A stretch of DNA of 64,000 bases from Xylophilus ampelinus (GCF_901875635.1 NZ_CABFMN010000073.1:1-64000); one strand, 5' to 3'; positions 38,469 to 48,219 are shown, counted from the stretch's first letter. A program made the numbers and translations. Notes: generated from the sequence alone by a model not told the origin.

Positions 38469-39496
38469 GGCTGGGTGGCCTGCCGGCTTGTCGGCTTGCC
38501 TAGGCCGAGGACGCGCTCGAACACCCCGAGATACTGGCCGGCCACGTGGAGGCGCCTGTGGCGGTCGAGGAAAAGGCCCCGTCCCGCCGTGCTGGGTTCG
38601 CCTTCGTCGAGGGCACGCTCCATCAGGCGATGCAACCCGATCAGGTCTCCCATCGCGAATGTGTCGGCATGACCGGCAACGGCCTCGGGCAGGCCGCCCG
38701 CTTCGGCCACGATCATGCGGCAGCCGCAGGCCAGCCCCTCGAGGGCCACGATGCCGAAGCCTTCGGGGCCCCTGGAAGGGACGACCATCGTGCGGTGCCG
38801 ATTGAGGCAGCGCGCGAGGGCCTCGCCCTGCAGGTAGCCGCTGAACTGGATGCGGTCCTGCAGCCTCATGATTTCCACCTTGGCGCGCAGCCGGTCGTAC
38901 TCCGGGCCCTCGCCGACCACCGTGAGCGTGAACGGCCGCTGGATCAGCCGGCACGCATCGATCAGCATGTCGCAGCCCTTCTGCGGCACCAGTCGGCCGA
39001 CGAAGACGAAGTCGCGATCGCGCTCTTCGTCCGCATACACCCGGAACGTCGAGTCGTCGTAGCAGTTGTAGATGACGTCCGAATCAGCTCCCACCACGCG
39101 CGAGACGCTGGCACTGACCGCCACATTGCGGGTGGCGTGGCGCACCATCCGGCGCTTCAGGCGCGTTTTCAGCCCGTTCCCATGGGTGAGATGGAAGTCG
39201 TTGTGCGACACCACCCATTTCTTGAACGGGTTGAAGGCGAACAGCCAGGCCCCCTTGAGGGTGATGTTCGGCATGTACACCACGTCGGCCCAGGCAAAGA
39301 GCTGCAACTGCTTCCTGCGATGACTCGAGTGCACGATCTCGATGCGGTGCAGAGGAGGCGCATCCCCCTGCGGCTGCTCGGTCACCACCTTGACGTCATG
39401 GCCTGCCCGGACGAACTCGGCGGCCAGCATGCGGGTGTGGTTTTCAATGCCGCCAATGCCCGGATAGAACACCGAGCTGTAGATCAGAATCTTCAC
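38462..39496 (-). CDS. glycosyltransferase family 4
   Basis: A 344-aa GT4 enzyme with two Rossmann domains: N-terminal GT4-type (KILIYSSVFYPGIGGIENH) and C-terminal with FVFVGRLVPQKGCDML, VVGEGPEYDRL and the donor-binding PEGFGIVALEGLACG, which contains the EX7E motif. It transfers a sugar from an activated donor onto an unknown acceptor. The start is assigned to GTG at 39496, with AAGGAG 9 nt upstream and an N-terminus that fits the family; an ATG 42 nt upstream is the alternative. The downstream deacetylase gene overlaps its 3' end by 7 nt, suggesting glycosylation and deacetylation of one product, perhaps a surface polysaccharide or glycolipid. Confidence 0.88.
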   Translation of the reverse strand: MKILIYSSVFYPGIGGIENHTRMLAAEFVRAGHDVKVVTEQPQGDAPPLHRIEIVHSSHRRKQLQLFAWADVVYMPNITLKGAWLFAFNPFKKWVVSHNDFHLTHGNGLKTRLKRRMVRHATRNVAVSASVSRVVGADSDVIYNCYDDSTFRVYADEERDRDFVFVGRLVPQKGCDMLIDACRLIQRPFTLTVVGEGPEYDRLRAKVEIMRLQDRIQFSGYLQGEALARCLNRHRTMVVPSRGPEGFGIVALEGLACGCRMIVAEAGGLPEAVAGHADTFAMGDLIGLHRLMERALDEGEPSTAGRGLFLDRHRRLHVAGQYLGVFERVLGLGKPTSRQATQPC

Positions 39497-39788
39497 AACC
39501 GGCGGCTCCTTGAACTCTGGTTGACGGCGGGGAAACACCCAGGCTTGCTGTCGTTGCGGCCAGCACTCCCTGTGGCGAAGTGTAAAGAATCGTCAGGTTT
39601 TATTCAGGAAACAACAGTCGTCCGAGTGCGCATGCAGGACTTTAGTATTACGCGATCCAAAAGATGCTAGGAACTTTTTCTTAACACCAGGACCCGCTTT
39701 CGGGCGCTCTGGCGAGGAGCGGCGCTGCTCCGCGGCTCTCTTGATAGCAAACCGAATTGGCTGGCCGGGCACTTGAAGGCCTGTTCGA
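39497..39788. other. AT-richer intergenic region upstream of GT4 and downstream of a GNAT gene
   Basis: About 290 nt. The part 39600-39690 is clearly more AT-rich than the flanking genes and carries a TAATAC hexamer on the minus strand near 39650, a possible -10 for the GT4 gene. A partial repeat-like TTGATAGC lies at 39741-39748. No gene is supported here. Confidence 0.4.
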
Positions 39789-40307
39789 TCACAGCGGCTT
39801 TTGGAGAAAGAGCGCCTTTCCGAACGCAGGGTCGAGCTGGTAGCCGGCGAAACCCTCGCGCTCGTATGCCTGCAAGGCGGGCCGGTTCCCCGAGAGCACC
39901 TCGAGCGTGAGCTTGCAAGCGCCGCGGCGGCGCGCCTCGTCTTCCACGCGTACCAGCATGTGGTGCGCCACGCGCTGGCCACGATGGCTGGCCTTCACGA
40001 CCACGTCGTGCACGTTGACCAGCGGCCGGCACGCGAAAGTCGAGAAGCCCTCCATGCAGTTGATCAGGCCGACCGCCTGCTCGCCATCGACAGCCAGCAC
40101 GCTGAAGGCCTGCGGCCGGTCGGCGAGCGCCTGGGGCAGCGCGGCCTGCACCGTGGGTGCCAACGGCTGGCCTCCGCCGGCAGGATCGCGAGCGTAGTGG
40201 TCGAGCAACTCGACCACCCAGCGTGCATGGACAGGGTTGCGATAGTCGGCCAGGCAGATATCGATCACGCGGGTTCCAACGAGCGATGCGGCAACATCGC
40301 GCCGCAC
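39789..40307 (-). CDS. GNAT-family N-acetyltransferase
   Basis: A protein of up to 172 aa with the GNAT acetyl-CoA loop (VKASHRGQRVAHHMLVRVEDEARRRG, ~108-132) and the C-terminal NRPALQAYEREGFAGYQ motif. The first frame codon is GTG at 40307, next to the glmM stop (40308-40310); the GTG at 40268 (VIDICLADYRNP) is the alternative start. The substrate is unknown. It follows glmM directly in the same operon. Confidence 0.8.
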   Translation of the reverse strand: MRRDVAASLVGTRVIDICLADYRNPVHARWVVELLDHYARDPAGGGQPLAPTVQAALPQALADRPQAFSVLAVDGEQAVGLINCMEGFSTFACRPLVNVHDVVVKASHRGQRVAHHMLVRVEDEARRRGACKLTLEVLSGNRPALQAYEREGFAGYQLDPAFGKALFLQKPL

Positions 40308-41660
40308 TCAGGACTCTGCGGCCGCTGTCGCCGGCTGGACCGTGGCGGCGATGCGCCGCGCACAGGCCTCGGCCTGCGCGGCATCGCGCGCCTCGACCAT
40401 GACACGCAGCAGCGGCTCAGTGCCGCTCGCTCGGATCAGCACTCGTCCGGCATCGCCGAGCTCGGCCTCGGCCTGCGCCGTCGCCTCTGCCAGCGCGGCG
40501 TTGCCCTTCCAGTCCTGGCCGTCGGCCAGGCGCACATTGATGAGCACCTGGGGAAAGAGGCGCACGCCACCCAGCAGATCGGCCACGCTCTTGCCACTGC
40601 GCACCACGGCCTGGAGGACCTGCAGCGCGCTCACGAGGCCATCGCCGGTGGTATGGCGGTCGAGCGCCAGCAGGTGCCCCGAGCCTTCGCCGCCGAGCAG
40701 CCAGCCGCGCCGGTCGAGTTCCTCCAGCACGTAGCGGTCGCCGACCTTGGCACGCACGAACTCGACCCCGGCGCGGCGGAAGGCCATCTCCACCGCCTTG
40801 TTGGTCATCTGGGTCCCCACCACGCCCGCCGGCTTCTCGCCCCGAGCAATGCGGTCGGCGACCATAAGGAAGAGCAGTTCGTCGCCGTTGAACAGCCGCC
40901 CGCTCGCATCGACCAGTTGCAACCGGTCCGCGTCGCCGTCCAGCGCGATGCCGTAGTCGGCGCCCTGCGACTTCACGGCCTCGATCAATGCTTCGGGATG
41001 CGTCGCACCCACGCCCTTGTTGATGTTCAGGCCGTCGGGCTGCACGCCGATGCTGGTCACGTCGGCGCCGAGTTCGTGGAAGACGTTGGGCGCCACCTGA
41101 TAGGCCGCTCCATGGGCCGCATCGACCACGAGCTTCAGGCCACGCAGGCTCAGGTCGTTGGGAAAGGTGCTCTTGCAGAACTCGATGTAGCGCCCTGCGG
41201 CATCGTCCAGGCGCCGCGCGCGGCCGAGGGCGGCCGAGTCCACCCACAGGGGCGGCTCGGCCAGCGCGGCCTCTACGGCCTCCTCCCACTCGTCACCCAG
41301 CTTGGTGCCTTGGGCGCTGAAGAACTTGATGCCGTTGTCCGGGTAGGCGTTGTGGCTGGCGCTGATGACCACGCCCAAGCTCGCACGCTGCGCACGCGTC
41401 AGGTAGGCGACGCCGGGCGTGGGCAGCGGGCCCAGCAGCACGACGTTCACGCCGGCCGAGTTGAAGCCCGACTCGAGGGCCGACTCGAGCATGTAGCCCG
41501 AGATGCGCGTGTCCTTGCCGATCAGCACCGTCGGGCGTGCTTCGCTGCGCTTGAGCACCCGGCCCACCGCATGCGCCAGGCGCAGCACGAAGTCCGGCGT
41601 GATGGGGGCCTTGCCCACGGTGCCACGGATGCCGTCGGTGCCGAAATACTGTCTTGTCAT
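40308..41660 (-). CDS. glmM: phosphoglucosamine mutase
   Basis: A 450-aa enzyme that converts glucosamine-6-phosphate to glucosamine-1-phosphate for UDP-GlcNAc, the precursor of peptidoglycan and lipid A. The phosphoserine loop is [15 protein letters not shown] (~residue 100), the metal-binding loop is DGDADR (~242), and the sugar-binding region contains GEGSGH. The length fits GlmM (about 445 aa). The ATG at 41660 overlaps the folP stop (ATGA), so folP and glmM are translationally coupled. Confidence 0.97.
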   Translation of the reverse strand: MTRQYFGTDGIRGTVGKAPITPDFVLRLAHAVGRVLKRSEARPTVLIGKDTRISGYMLESALESGFNSAGVNVVLLGPLPTPGVAYLTRAQRASLGVVISASHNAYPDNGIKFFSAQGTKLGDEWEEAVEAALAEPPLWVDSAALGRARRLDDAAGRYIEFCKSTFPNDLSLRGLKLVVDAAHGAAYQVAPNVFHELGADVTSIGVQPDGLNINKGVGATHPEALIEAVKSQGADYGIALDGDADRLQLVDASGRLFNGDELLFLMVADRIARGEKPAGVVGTQMTNKAVEMAFRRAGVEFVRAKVGDRYVLEELDRRGWLLGGEGSGHLLALDRHTTGDGLVSALQVLQAVVRSGKSVADLLGGVRLFPQVLINVRLADGQDWKGNAALAEATAQAEAELGDAGRVLIRASGTEPLLRVMVEARDAAQAEACARRIAATVQPATAAAES

Positions 41661-42553
41661 GGTCGTTGCCTTTCCTGTTCTTGTTGTGGTGTGCTTTCGA
41701 TCGCCGCATCCTCCGCGGCCTGCCAGACCGCCAGCGCCTGCACCGTCTGCCGTACATCATGCACGCGCACGATGCGCGCGCCTCGTTCCACCGCCATCAG
41801 TGCGGCGGCCACACTGGGCGCCACGCGCTCTGCCGGCGACTCGACGCCGGTGACGGCACCGAGCGAGGACTTTCGCGACCAGCCGGCCAGCAAGGGGAAG
41901 CCGGCGGCCAGCAGCTCGCCCTGCCGCGAGAGCAAGGCGAAATTCTGCGCGACCGTCTTGCCGAAGCCGATTCCGGTGTCGAGCACGATGCGGGCCGAAT
42001 CGACCCCCAGGGCGCATACAGCCTGCGCCGAGCGCTGCAAAAAAGATAGCACCTGGGGCACGACGTCGCCCTGCATCGGCGCCACCTGCATGGTCTGCGG
42101 ATCGCGGTGCATGTGCATCAGGCACACCCCGCAGGAAGGGTGGGCGGCGACCACCTCGGCCGCGCCGAGACGGCGCAATGCCCAGATGTCGTTCACGATG
42201 TCGGCGCCCAGGTCGAGCACGGCGCGCATGACTTCCGGCTTGTAAGTGTCGACGGAGATCGGCACCTGAAGCCGCACGGCCTCGCGCACCACCGGCAGCA
42301 CACGCGCCAGTTCATCCCACAACGGCACTGCCGGGCTGCCGGGCCGTGTCGACTCGCCCCCGATATCGAGGATGTCGGCGCCCTCGGCCAGCAGATCTTC
42401 GCAGTGCTGAAGGGCCGTGGACGTGGCCCCATGCGCGCCGCCGTCGGAGAACGAGTCGGGCGTGACGTTGACGATGCCCATCACTTGCGGACGGCGCAGG
42501 TCGATGCGGTAGCGCGCGGTCTGCCACACAGCAGCCGGCCGGGAAACCGTCAT
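41657..42553 (-). CDS. folP: dihydropteroate synthase
   Basis: A 298-aa TIM-barrel enzyme that joins 4-aminobenzoate to the pterin in folate synthesis. Landmarks: [38 protein letters not shown] and [11 protein letters not shown]. Repeat copy 7 lies inside the gene, sense orientation, and encodes [17 protein letters not shown]. The ATG at 42553 is preferred to an upstream frame start that would run through the ftsH terminator. It is followed by glmM with a 4-nt overlap. Confidence 0.96.
   Translation of the reverse strand: MTVSRPAAVWQTARYRIDLRRPQVMGIVNVTPDSFSDGGAHGATSTALQHCEDLLAEGADILDIGGESTRPGSPAVPLWDELARVLPVVREAVRLQVPISVDTYKPEVMRAVLDLGADIVNDIWALRRLGAAEVVAAHPSCGVCLMHMHRDPQTMQVAPMQGDVVPQVLSFLQRSAQAVCALGVDSARIVLDTGIGFGKTVAQNFALLSRQGELLAAGFPLLAGWSRKSSLGAVTGVESPAERVAPSVAAALMAVERGARIVRVHDVRQTVQALAVWQAAEDAAIESTPQQEQERQRP
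41993..42050 (-). repeat. interspersed palindromic repeat, copy 7 (inside folP)
   Basis: On the minus strand, GCTATCTTTTTTGCAGC (core with mismatches, 42034-42050) is followed by GGCGCAGGCTGTATGCGCCC and GGGGTCGATTCGGCC. It lies in folP in the sense direction. Confidence 0.7.
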
Positions 42554-42572
42554 GCGACGATCCTCAGCGAGC

Positions 42573-42600
42573 GAAAGAAAAACGGGGCCGAAGCCCCGTT
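42573..42600 (-). terminator. rho-independent terminator of ftsH
   Basis: AACGGGGC, loop TTCG and GCCCCGTT form an 8-bp stem with a stable UUCG-type tetraloop, followed by TTTCTTTC. It lies between the ftsH stop and the folP start. Confidence 0.9.
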
Positions 42601-42620
42601 GTGCTGGCACACCGCCGCGC

Positions 42621-44537
42621 TCATGCGGCCGTGGGCGCCGGGTCCGGCTTCACGGCCGGCGTACCGCCACTGCCGCCGCTGCCGGTCGGCGGGACGCGGG
42701 GCGTCCAGTCCTTGGGCGGACGGGGCTCACGGCCGGCCATGATGTCGTCCAGTTGCTCGGTGTCGATGGTTTCCCACTCGAGCAGGGCCTTGGCCATGGC
42801 GTGCATCTTGCCGCTGTTCTCCTCGATCAGGCGACGCGCCAGGTTGTACTGGTCGTCGATGATGCGGCGCACCTCGGCATCGACCTTCTGCATGGTCGTT
42901 TCGCTCATGTTGGTGGTCTTGGTCACCGAGCGGCCCAGGAAGACTTCGCCTTCGTTCTCGGCGTAGACCATCGGGCCCAGCGCCTCGCTCATGCCGTACT
43001 TCATGACCATGTCGCGCGCCAGGTTGGTCGCGCGTTCGAAGTCGTTGCTGGCGCCCGTGGTCATCTGGTTCATGAACACTTCTTCGGCGATGCGGCCGCC
43101 GAAAAGCATGCTGATCTGGTTCAGCATGTACTCGCGGTCGTAGCTGTAGCGGTCCTGTTCCGGCAGACTCATGGTGACACCCAGCGCACGGCCGCGCGGA
43201 ATGATGGTCACCTTGTGCACCGGATCGCACTTGGGCAGCAGCTTGCCGATGAGCGCGTGGCCCGACTCGTGATAAGCCGTGTTGCGGCGCTCTTCCTCGG
43301 GCATGACCATGCTCTTGCGCTCGGGGCCCATGAAGATCTTGTCCTTGGCCTTCTCGAAGTCCTGCATCTCGACCACGCGCGCGTTGCGGCGGGCGGCCAT
43401 CAGCGCAGCCTCGTTGCACAGGTTGGCCAGGTCGGCGCCGGACATGCCGGGCGTGCCGCGGGCGATGATGCTCGGGTTCACGTCCTGGCCGACCGGGATC
43501 TTCCGCATGTGCACCGAGAGGATCTGCTCGCGGCCCCGGATGTCGGGCAGCGTGACGTAGACCTGGCGGTCGAAACGGCCGGGGCGCAGCAGCGCGGCAT
43601 CGAGGATGTCAGGACGGTTGGTCGCGGCGACCACGATCACGCCCAGGTTGGTCTCGAAGCCGTCCATCTCGACCAGCATCTGGTTGAGGGTCTGCTCGCG
43701 CTCGTCGTTGCCGCCGCCCAGGCCGGCGCCACGCTGGCGGCCGACCGCATCGATTTCGTCGATGAAGATGATGCAGGGCGCATTCTTCTTGGCGTTCTCG
43801 AACATGTCGCGAACCCGGGCCGCGCCCACGCCGACGAACATCTCGACGAAGTCGGAGCCCGAGATGCTGAAGAACGGCACCTTGGCCTCACCGGCGATGG
43901 ACTTGGCCAGCAGCGTCTTGCCGGTGCCCGGGGGGCCGACCAGCAGCAGGCCACGCGGGATGCGGCCGCCCAGCTTCTGGAACTTCTGCGGGTCCTTCAG
44001 GAAGTCGACCACCTCCTTGACCTCCTCCTTGGCCTCGTCGCAGCCAGCGACATCAGCGAAGGTGACGGTGTTGTTGTTCTCGTCCAGCATGCGCGCCTTG
44101 CTCTTGCCGAAGCTGAAGGCGCCACCCTTGCCTCCGCCCTGCATCTGGCGCATGAAGTACACCCACACGCCGATCAGCAGCAGCATCGGGCCCCAGCTGA
44201 CCAGCAGCGTCATGAGCAGCGAGCCCTCTTCACGCGGCTTGACGTCGAACTTGACGTTGTGGTCGATCAGATCACCGACCATGCCGCGGTCGAGCACGGT
44301 GGCGTTCGTGCGGATCTTGCGGTCGTCGTTGGTGATGGCGGTGATCTCGCCGCCGGACAACCCCTCGGGGATGACGGCGCTCTTGATCTGGTTGTTGCGG
44401 ACCTGGTCGAGGAATTCGGAATAGCTCACCGTTCCCGAGCCGACGCCGCCGCGGGTGTCGAACTGTTTGAACACAGTGAACAACACCATCGCGATGACGA
44501 GCCAGACGGCCACTTTGGAAAACCACTGATTGTTCAA
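42621..44537 (-). CDS. ftsH: ATP-dependent zinc metalloprotease FtsH
   Basis: A 638-aa membrane-bound AAA+ protease that degrades membrane and cytosolic targets, including LpxC in Gram-negatives. Two membrane helices (residues ~9-23 and ~115-129) enclose a periplasmic domain. Walker A is GPPGTGKT (201-208), Walker B is [13 protein letters not shown], the second region of homology follows, and the zinc-binding HESGH is in the C-terminal part. It is transcribed away from folP and carries its own terminator; rlmE lies 199 nt upstream on the same strand. Confidence 0.98.
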   Translation of the reverse strand: MNNQWFSKVAVWLVIAMVLFTVFKQFDTRGGVGSGTVSYSEFLDQVRNNQIKSAVIPEGLSGGEITAITNDDRKIRTNATVLDRGMVGDLIDHNVKFDVKPREEGSLLMTLLVSWGPMLLLIGVWVYFMRQMQGGGKGGAFSFGKSKARMLDENNNTVTFADVAGCDEAKEEVKEVVDFLKDPQKFQKLGGRIPRGLLLVGPPGTGKTLLAKSIAGEAKVPFFSISGSDFVEMFVGVGAARVRDMFENAKKNAPCIIFIDEIDAVGRQRGAGLGGGNDEREQTLNQMLVEMDGFETNLGVIVVAATNRPDILDAALLRPGRFDRQVYVTLPDIRGREQILSVHMRKIPVGQDVNPSIIARGTPGMSGADLANLCNEAALMAARRNARVVEMQDFEKAKDKIFMGPERKSMVMPEEERRNTAYHESGHALIGKLLPKCDPVHKVTIIPRGRALGVTMSLPEQDRYSYDREYMLNQISMLFGGRIAEEVFMNQMTTGASNDFERATNLARDMVMKYGMSEALGPMVYAENEGEVFLGRSVTKTTNMSETTMQKVDAEVRRIIDDQYNLARRLIEENSGKMHAMAKALLEWETIDTEQLDDIMAGREPRPPKDWTPRVPPTGSGGSGGTPAVKPDPAPTAA

Positions 44538-44736
44538 ACGAAGCTCCAGTCGATGACGGACGTGTGACGCGACGCGCCCGGTAGGCAGTCAATTGCGAGC
44601 GATTTTAGGCTTTTCAAGCTGCGAAAAGCCGTGAATTCCCTATGGGGACCATAGCAGCGGGGGTTTCGCACACGGGTTCGGCACAGGCGCCGACATGGGG
44701 ATCGCATCAATCGTATCTAGCTGTTTCACACCACCA

Positions 44737-45399
44737 TCAAGCCTTGAGGCCGATGCCTACCAGGAAGGTCTCGGACGACCTGTCGCGGGAGGCCTTGGGC
44801 TTGAAAGGTTTCGCGACACGAAAATTAGCGCGAAACAGGCGCACCAGTTCGTCGTAACCGGCACCATGGAACACCTTCGCCACCAGCGCGCCTTCCGGAT
44901 GCAGGTGTTGAACCGCGAAATCGACGGCGAGTTCCACCAAGTGAGAGATCCGTGCCGCATCGGCCGAACCGATGCCCGAGAGGTTTGGGGCCATGTCCGA
45001 CACGACCACATCGACGGGCCGGCCGCCAACGGCGGCTTCCAACCGGGCCAGCACCTCCGGCTCCCGGAAATCGCCATGGAGGAAGGTCACGCCTTCGATG
45101 GGCTCCATGGGCAGGACATCGAGCGAGACGATGGCGCCGTCGAGCGTCCCCGCAGCAGCGCCCGCGGGCGCCAGCCGGCGGCGCACATACTGGCTCCAGG
45201 CACCCGGCGTCGATCCCAGGTCGACCACCACCTGCCCGGGCTTGATCAGGCCCAGCGCCTCGTCGATCTCCTTGAGCTTGTAGGCCGCCCTGGCCCGATA
45301 GCCATCCTTCTGGGCCTGCTTCACGTAGGGGTCGTTGACATGGTCGTGCAGCCACGCCTTGTTGACTTTCTTGCCGGTGGTCTTGCTCTGGGTACTCAT
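44737..45399 (-). CDS. rlmE: 23S rRNA (uridine-2'-O-)methyltransferase RlmE
   Basis: A 220-aa SAM-dependent methyltransferase (FtsJ/RrmJ) that 2'-O-methylates U2552 of 23S rRNA, a late step in large-subunit assembly. The K-D-K-E tetrad is suggested by [29 protein letters not shown] and the terminal [11 protein letters not shown]. Glycine-rich SAM loop: [15 protein letters not shown]. It lies upstream of ftsH and diverges from yhbY, as in E. coli. Confidence 0.96.
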   Translation of the reverse strand: MSTQSKTTGKKVNKAWLHDHVNDPYVKQAQKDGYRARAAYKLKEIDEALGLIKPGQVVVDLGSTPGAWSQYVRRRLAPAGAAAGTLDGAIVSLDVLPMEPIEGVTFLHGDFREPEVLARLEAAVGGRPVDVVVSDMAPNLSGIGSADAARISHLVELAVDFAVQHLHPEGALVAKVFHGAGYDELVRLFRANFRVAKPFKPKASRDRSSETFLVGIGLKA

Positions 45400-45518
45400 G
45401 GGAGATGGGGGTGCGCGATGCCTCGGGCGATTTGATCGGGCGCAAGGCCGCAGCGTGGACTTCGTCGCCAGGGGACGGTCGCGCCGGAAGACCGCGATGC
45501 TGGTTCGATAATACGGGG

Positions 45519-45992
45519 ATGCCCGCCATCCAACTCACCCCCGCCCAGCGCAAGGCCCACCGTGCCGACGCGCATCACCTCGATCCGATCGTCATGGTCG
45601 GTGGCGACGGGCTCACCCCAGCCGTCAAGAAAGAAGCCGACGCGGCCCTGAAGGCGCACGGCCTGATCAAGATCCGCGTCTTCTCGGACGACCGCCTCGC
45701 CCGCGACGCCATGCTGGCCGAACTGGCCGACGAACTCGGCGCCGCGCCCATCCAGCACATCGGCAAGCTGCTGGTCCTCTGGCGGCCCATGCCCGAGAAG
45801 GAGCGCAACGTCGACGAGGACCGCATGCCCGGTCCCAAGGACGTGAAGGTCATCAAGTACAGCAAGCGCGCCGGTCAGCGCCCCGAAGTGAAGATGCTGC
45901 GTGTGCTGGGCAACCAGCGCCTGACGCCGGGCGGCACCATCAAGCGCGCCAAGCCCAAGCAGAAATCCGTCAAGAAACGCCAGGCCGATTGA
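45519..45992 (+). CDS. yhbY: YhbY-family RNA-binding protein (CRM domain) with C-terminal extension
   Basis: A 157-aa protein. Residues 1-95 are a CRM domain with the RNA-binding loop [12 protein letters not shown], where the family GKxG loop is GGDG here. Residues ~100-157 are a basic extension ([25 protein letters not shown]) not found in short YhbY proteins of about 97 aa. YhbY associates with the pre-50S ribosome. The ATG at 45519 was chosen because the 38 residues before it are not family sequence. A GATAAT hexamer ends 6 nt before the ATG, compatible with a leaderless transcript. Confidence 0.9.
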   Translation: MPAIQLTPAQRKAHRADAHHLDPIVMVGGDGLTPAVKKEADAALKAHGLIKIRVFSDDRLARDAMLAELADELGAAPIQHIGKLLVLWRPMPEKERNVDEDRMPGPKDVKVIKYSKRAGQRPEVKMLRVLGNQRLTPGGTIKRAKPKQKSVKKRQAD

Positions 45993-45999
45993 GCACGCG

Positions 46000-46749
46000 A
46001 TGAGCGGCCAGCGCCACATCCTGTGCATGAAATGGGGCACCAAGTACGGACCCCACTACGTCAACCGCCTCTATGCGATGGTCCGCCGACACCTGTCCGG
46101 CGACTTCAATTTCGTGTGCCTGACCGACGATGCCACGGGCGTCCGGCCCGAAGTGCGGTGCCTGCCGATCCCGCCACTGGCGATCGATCTCGCGCCGGGG
46201 CAGCGCGACGGCGCCTGGAAGAAGCTCACCACCTTCGAGGCCGACCTGCACGGGCTGAAGGGCACCGCACTCTTCCTGGACCTGGACGTCGTGGTGGTCG
46301 GCTCGCTGGACGACTTCTTCACCCAGCCCGGCCAATTCCTCATCATCCACGACTACCCGCGCTTCTGGCGCTTCGGCGAACGGATCGTGGGCAACTCCTC
46401 GGTCTACCGCTTCGAGATCGGCGCCCATGCCGACGTGCTGGCGAACTTCCGCGCCCACACGGACGCGATGCGCGCCAAGTACCGCAACGAGCAGGACTAC
46501 CTCTCGCACTTCCTGCACGCGCAGGGCAAGCTGTCGTACTGGCCCGCCGCCTGGTGCCCGAGCTTCAAGTACCACGCCATTCCGGTCTGGCCCACCAACC
46601 ACTGGAAGCCGCCCTTCGTGCCGAAGGGCGCGCGCATCGTGATCTTCCACGGCGAGGTCAACCCGCCGGACGCCCTGGAAGGCAAGCGCAACAAGCGCTT
46701 CGCCCACATCGAGCCGGCGACCTGGGTGGCCGAACACTGGCGGGAGTGA
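46000..46749 (+). CDS. putative glycosyltransferase, unknown family
   Basis: A 249-aa protein starting 7 nt after yhbY. The N-terminal MKWGTKYGPHYVNRLYAMV and LFLDLDVVVVGSLDDFF are typical of nucleotide-diphospho-sugar transferases, with DLDV acting as the DxD-type metal/donor motif. It resembles uncharacterised glycosyltransferase-like proteins that are often near lipopolysaccharide genes. No signal peptide or membrane segment is clear, so it probably acts at the inner face of the membrane. Substrate unknown. Confidence 0.75.
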   Translation: MSGQRHILCMKWGTKYGPHYVNRLYAMVRRHLSGDFNFVCLTDDATGVRPEVRCLPIPPLAIDLAPGQRDGAWKKLTTFEADLHGLKGTALFLDLDVVVVGSLDDFFTQPGQFLIIHDYPRFWRFGERIVGNSSVYRFEIGAHADVLANFRAHTDAMRAKYRNEQDYLSHFLHAQGKLSYWPAAWCPSFKYHAIPVWPTNHWKPPFVPKGARIVIFHGEVNPPDALEGKRNKRFAHIEPATWVAEHWRE

Positions 46750-46764
46750 AAGCCGACCTCCAGA

Positions 46765-46861
46765 CGCGAAGGTCGCAAAAACTTCGCGAAGGCCGCGAAA
46801 AGTCAGCTCAGAAGTCTTCGGATTCTTTTGCGTTCTTCGCGGAACCTTCTCGCCCTTCGCG
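46765..46861. repeat. large imperfect inverted repeat between convergent genes
   Basis: The left arm (46765-46804, CGCGAAGGTCGCAAAAACTT...) and the reverse complement of the right arm (46821-46861, CGCGAAGGGCGAGAAGG...) align over about 40 nt with a 16-nt spacer. The arms are rich in CGCGAAG. It is a candidate MITE-like remnant or a bidirectional terminator. The flanking genes, the glycosyltransferase and the Kdo hydroxylase, converge on it. Confidence 0.65.
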
Positions 46862-46884
46862 TACGGATGTCCGCATTCGGTCGC

Positions 46885-47772
46885 TCAATCCACCAACTGC
46901 CGCCCCGTGAGCCTTTGCAGGATCGCCAGCGGGCTGGCCGAAGGGTCGTACTCGCGCCCCGGCGGCAGGTAGAGCGTCTGCTCCATCATGTACTGGCCGG
47001 CCATGACGGCGTGCGAGGTCTGGTCGGAGAAACATACCCAGGTCGATCCGGCGGGAAAGGGCATCTCCTGTTGCGGCGAGCTGCGCTGGTAGTCCATGTC
47101 GCCCTTCATGCCGTCGTGCAGCTGCAGCATGAGGTGGTCGTACTCGCTGCGGAAGGACTTGGTCACACGCAGCGCCTGCAGCGCCTTGGCCTGCCAGCCC
47201 ACGTAGAGCTTGGCCTTGGGCAGGAAGTTGCGCGCCACCGTCTCGAACGGCTCGCCCACGCGCCACACGCGCGGCGCGCCTTCCGGGTTCACGTTGGTGA
47301 AGACGCGCAGGATGCGTTCGCCGTAGTTGGGGCGAGACGGAAACGAGTCCACGTGCAGCCGGCGGTCGTCGGCGCGCCAGGACTGGTTGCGTGTTTCCAC
47401 CTGCGTGGGCCGGTAGCTGGTCGGCGCCAGGCGCAACGAGGGCACGTAGTCCGGCAGCAGCCCGGCGATCAACGCCTGCGCCTGCTGGCGGAAGCGGCCG
47501 ATCATGCCGGCCAGCGCCGCCTGCGTGGCGGCGTCGCCTGCGGCGCCCTTGAGCGTGCCGTCGACGTTCAGGCTGATGTTGCGCGACTTGGGGTCGCGGA
47601 TGTCCGGCCGCAGGAAGGCGCGCTCATCGGGCAGAAAATCGAAGCGCAGGTGCGGGAAGAACAGCACCTTGCCCGCCTCCAGCGCCGCCGTCCATTCCGG
47701 TCGGCTGGGCACGCCCTCCCAGGCGGTGGCGTCGATCTCGACGATCTGCGATTCGGCCGGTGTGGATGTCAT
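46885..47772 (-). CDS. Kdo hydroxylase family protein (Fe(II)/2-oxoglutarate-type)
   Basis: A 295-aa protein of the family that includes Burkholderia KdoO, which 3-hydroxylates the Kdo of lipopolysaccharide to give Ko. The HxD half of the iron-binding triad is seen in RRLHVDSFPSRP. The distal His is likely in SDQTSHAVMAGQ. WVCFSDQTSHAVMAG and TYLPPGREY-like C-terminal sequence fit the family. The ATG at 47772 overlaps the DUF4149 stop (ATGA). No signal peptide is seen. It connects with kdsB and lpxK as part of lipid A/Kdo metabolism. Function is inferred from family resemblance. Confidence 0.8.
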   Translation of the reverse strand: MTSTPAESQIVEIDATAWEGVPSRPEWTAALEAGKVLFFPHLRFDFLPDERAFLRPDIRDPKSRNISLNVDGTLKGAAGDAATQAALAGMIGRFRQQAQALIAGLLPDYVPSLRLAPTSYRPTQVETRNQSWRADDRRLHVDSFPSRPNYGERILRVFTNVNPEGAPRVWRVGEPFETVARNFLPKAKLYVGWQAKALQALRVTKSFRSEYDHLMLQLHDGMKGDMDYQRSSPQQEMPFPAGSTWVCFSDQTSHAVMAGQYMMEQTLYLPPGREYDPSASPLAILQRLTGRQLVD

Positions 47773-48203
47773 GCTGCCTCCGGTCTCGCTGCCCGCAGCC
47801 GGGCCTGACGCCACAGCAGCGCCGCGGCGCACAGCCACTGCAGCAGGTACATCCCGCTGCCCACGGCGTGCCAGAGCTTGAGGTTCTCCCGGGCGACGAT
47901 GCACGGCGCGACGGCATACTCGCCCAGCAGCGCCAGCAACAGCCCGGTCACTATGAAAAAGATAGCTGCCGGCGCAGGTGGGACGGGGGCTGCAGCCCGA
48001 TTCGATGTGGAAAGCAGCAGCACCAACGCGCAGCCGATCGAGACCCAGCTCTGCGCCGTGAAGAGCTTCGCCGCCATGGTGCCCGCGACCGCCGGCGTAG
48101 CCAGGTGTGCGAACAGCATCGGCACGACGATGAAGCCGATGGCCGTGAGGCTGCCCCACCACAGCGCAATGGCGAAGAGCGCCAGGGCCTGCTTGAACCG
48201 CAT
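47769..48203 (-). CDS. DUF4149 family membrane protein
   Basis: A 144-aa protein with four hydrophobic segments, typical of DUF4149 (a small inner-membrane protein seen next to greA in many betaproteobacteria). Its function is unknown. Repeat copy 8 encodes PVPPAPAAIFFIV in the loop and start of a membrane helix. The ATG at 48203 lies 17 nt after the greA stop, and the stop overlaps the Kdo hydroxylase start, so carA-carB-greA-DUF4149-Kdo hydroxylase read in one direction. Confidence 0.8.
   Translation of the reverse strand: MRFKQALALFAIALWWGSLTAIGFIVVPMLFAHLATPAVAGTMAAKLFTAQSWVSIGCALVLLLSTSNRAAAPVPPAPAAIFFIVTGLLLALLGEYAVAPCIVARENLKLWHAVGSGMYLLQWLCAAALLWRQARLRAARPEAA
47950..48008 (+). repeat. 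interspersed palindromic repeat, copy 8 (inside DUF4149 gene)
   Basis: The core ACTATGAAAAAGATAGC at 47950-47966 is followed by TGCCGGCGCAGGTGGGACGG, GGGCTGCAGCCCGA and TTCGATG. It is antisense to the DUF4149 gene and keeps its frame. Confidence 0.8.
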
Positions 48204-48219
48204 CGCGCGCGCGCCGTGC

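Noticed and set aside
39741..39748. TTGATAGC half-site upstream of the GT4 gene
   Set aside because: Only one half of the core is present and the arm is weak.
44639..44655. CCTATGGGGACCATAGC between ftsH and rlmE
   Set aside because: The palindrome is nearly right but the following sequence lacks the arm; uncertain relic.
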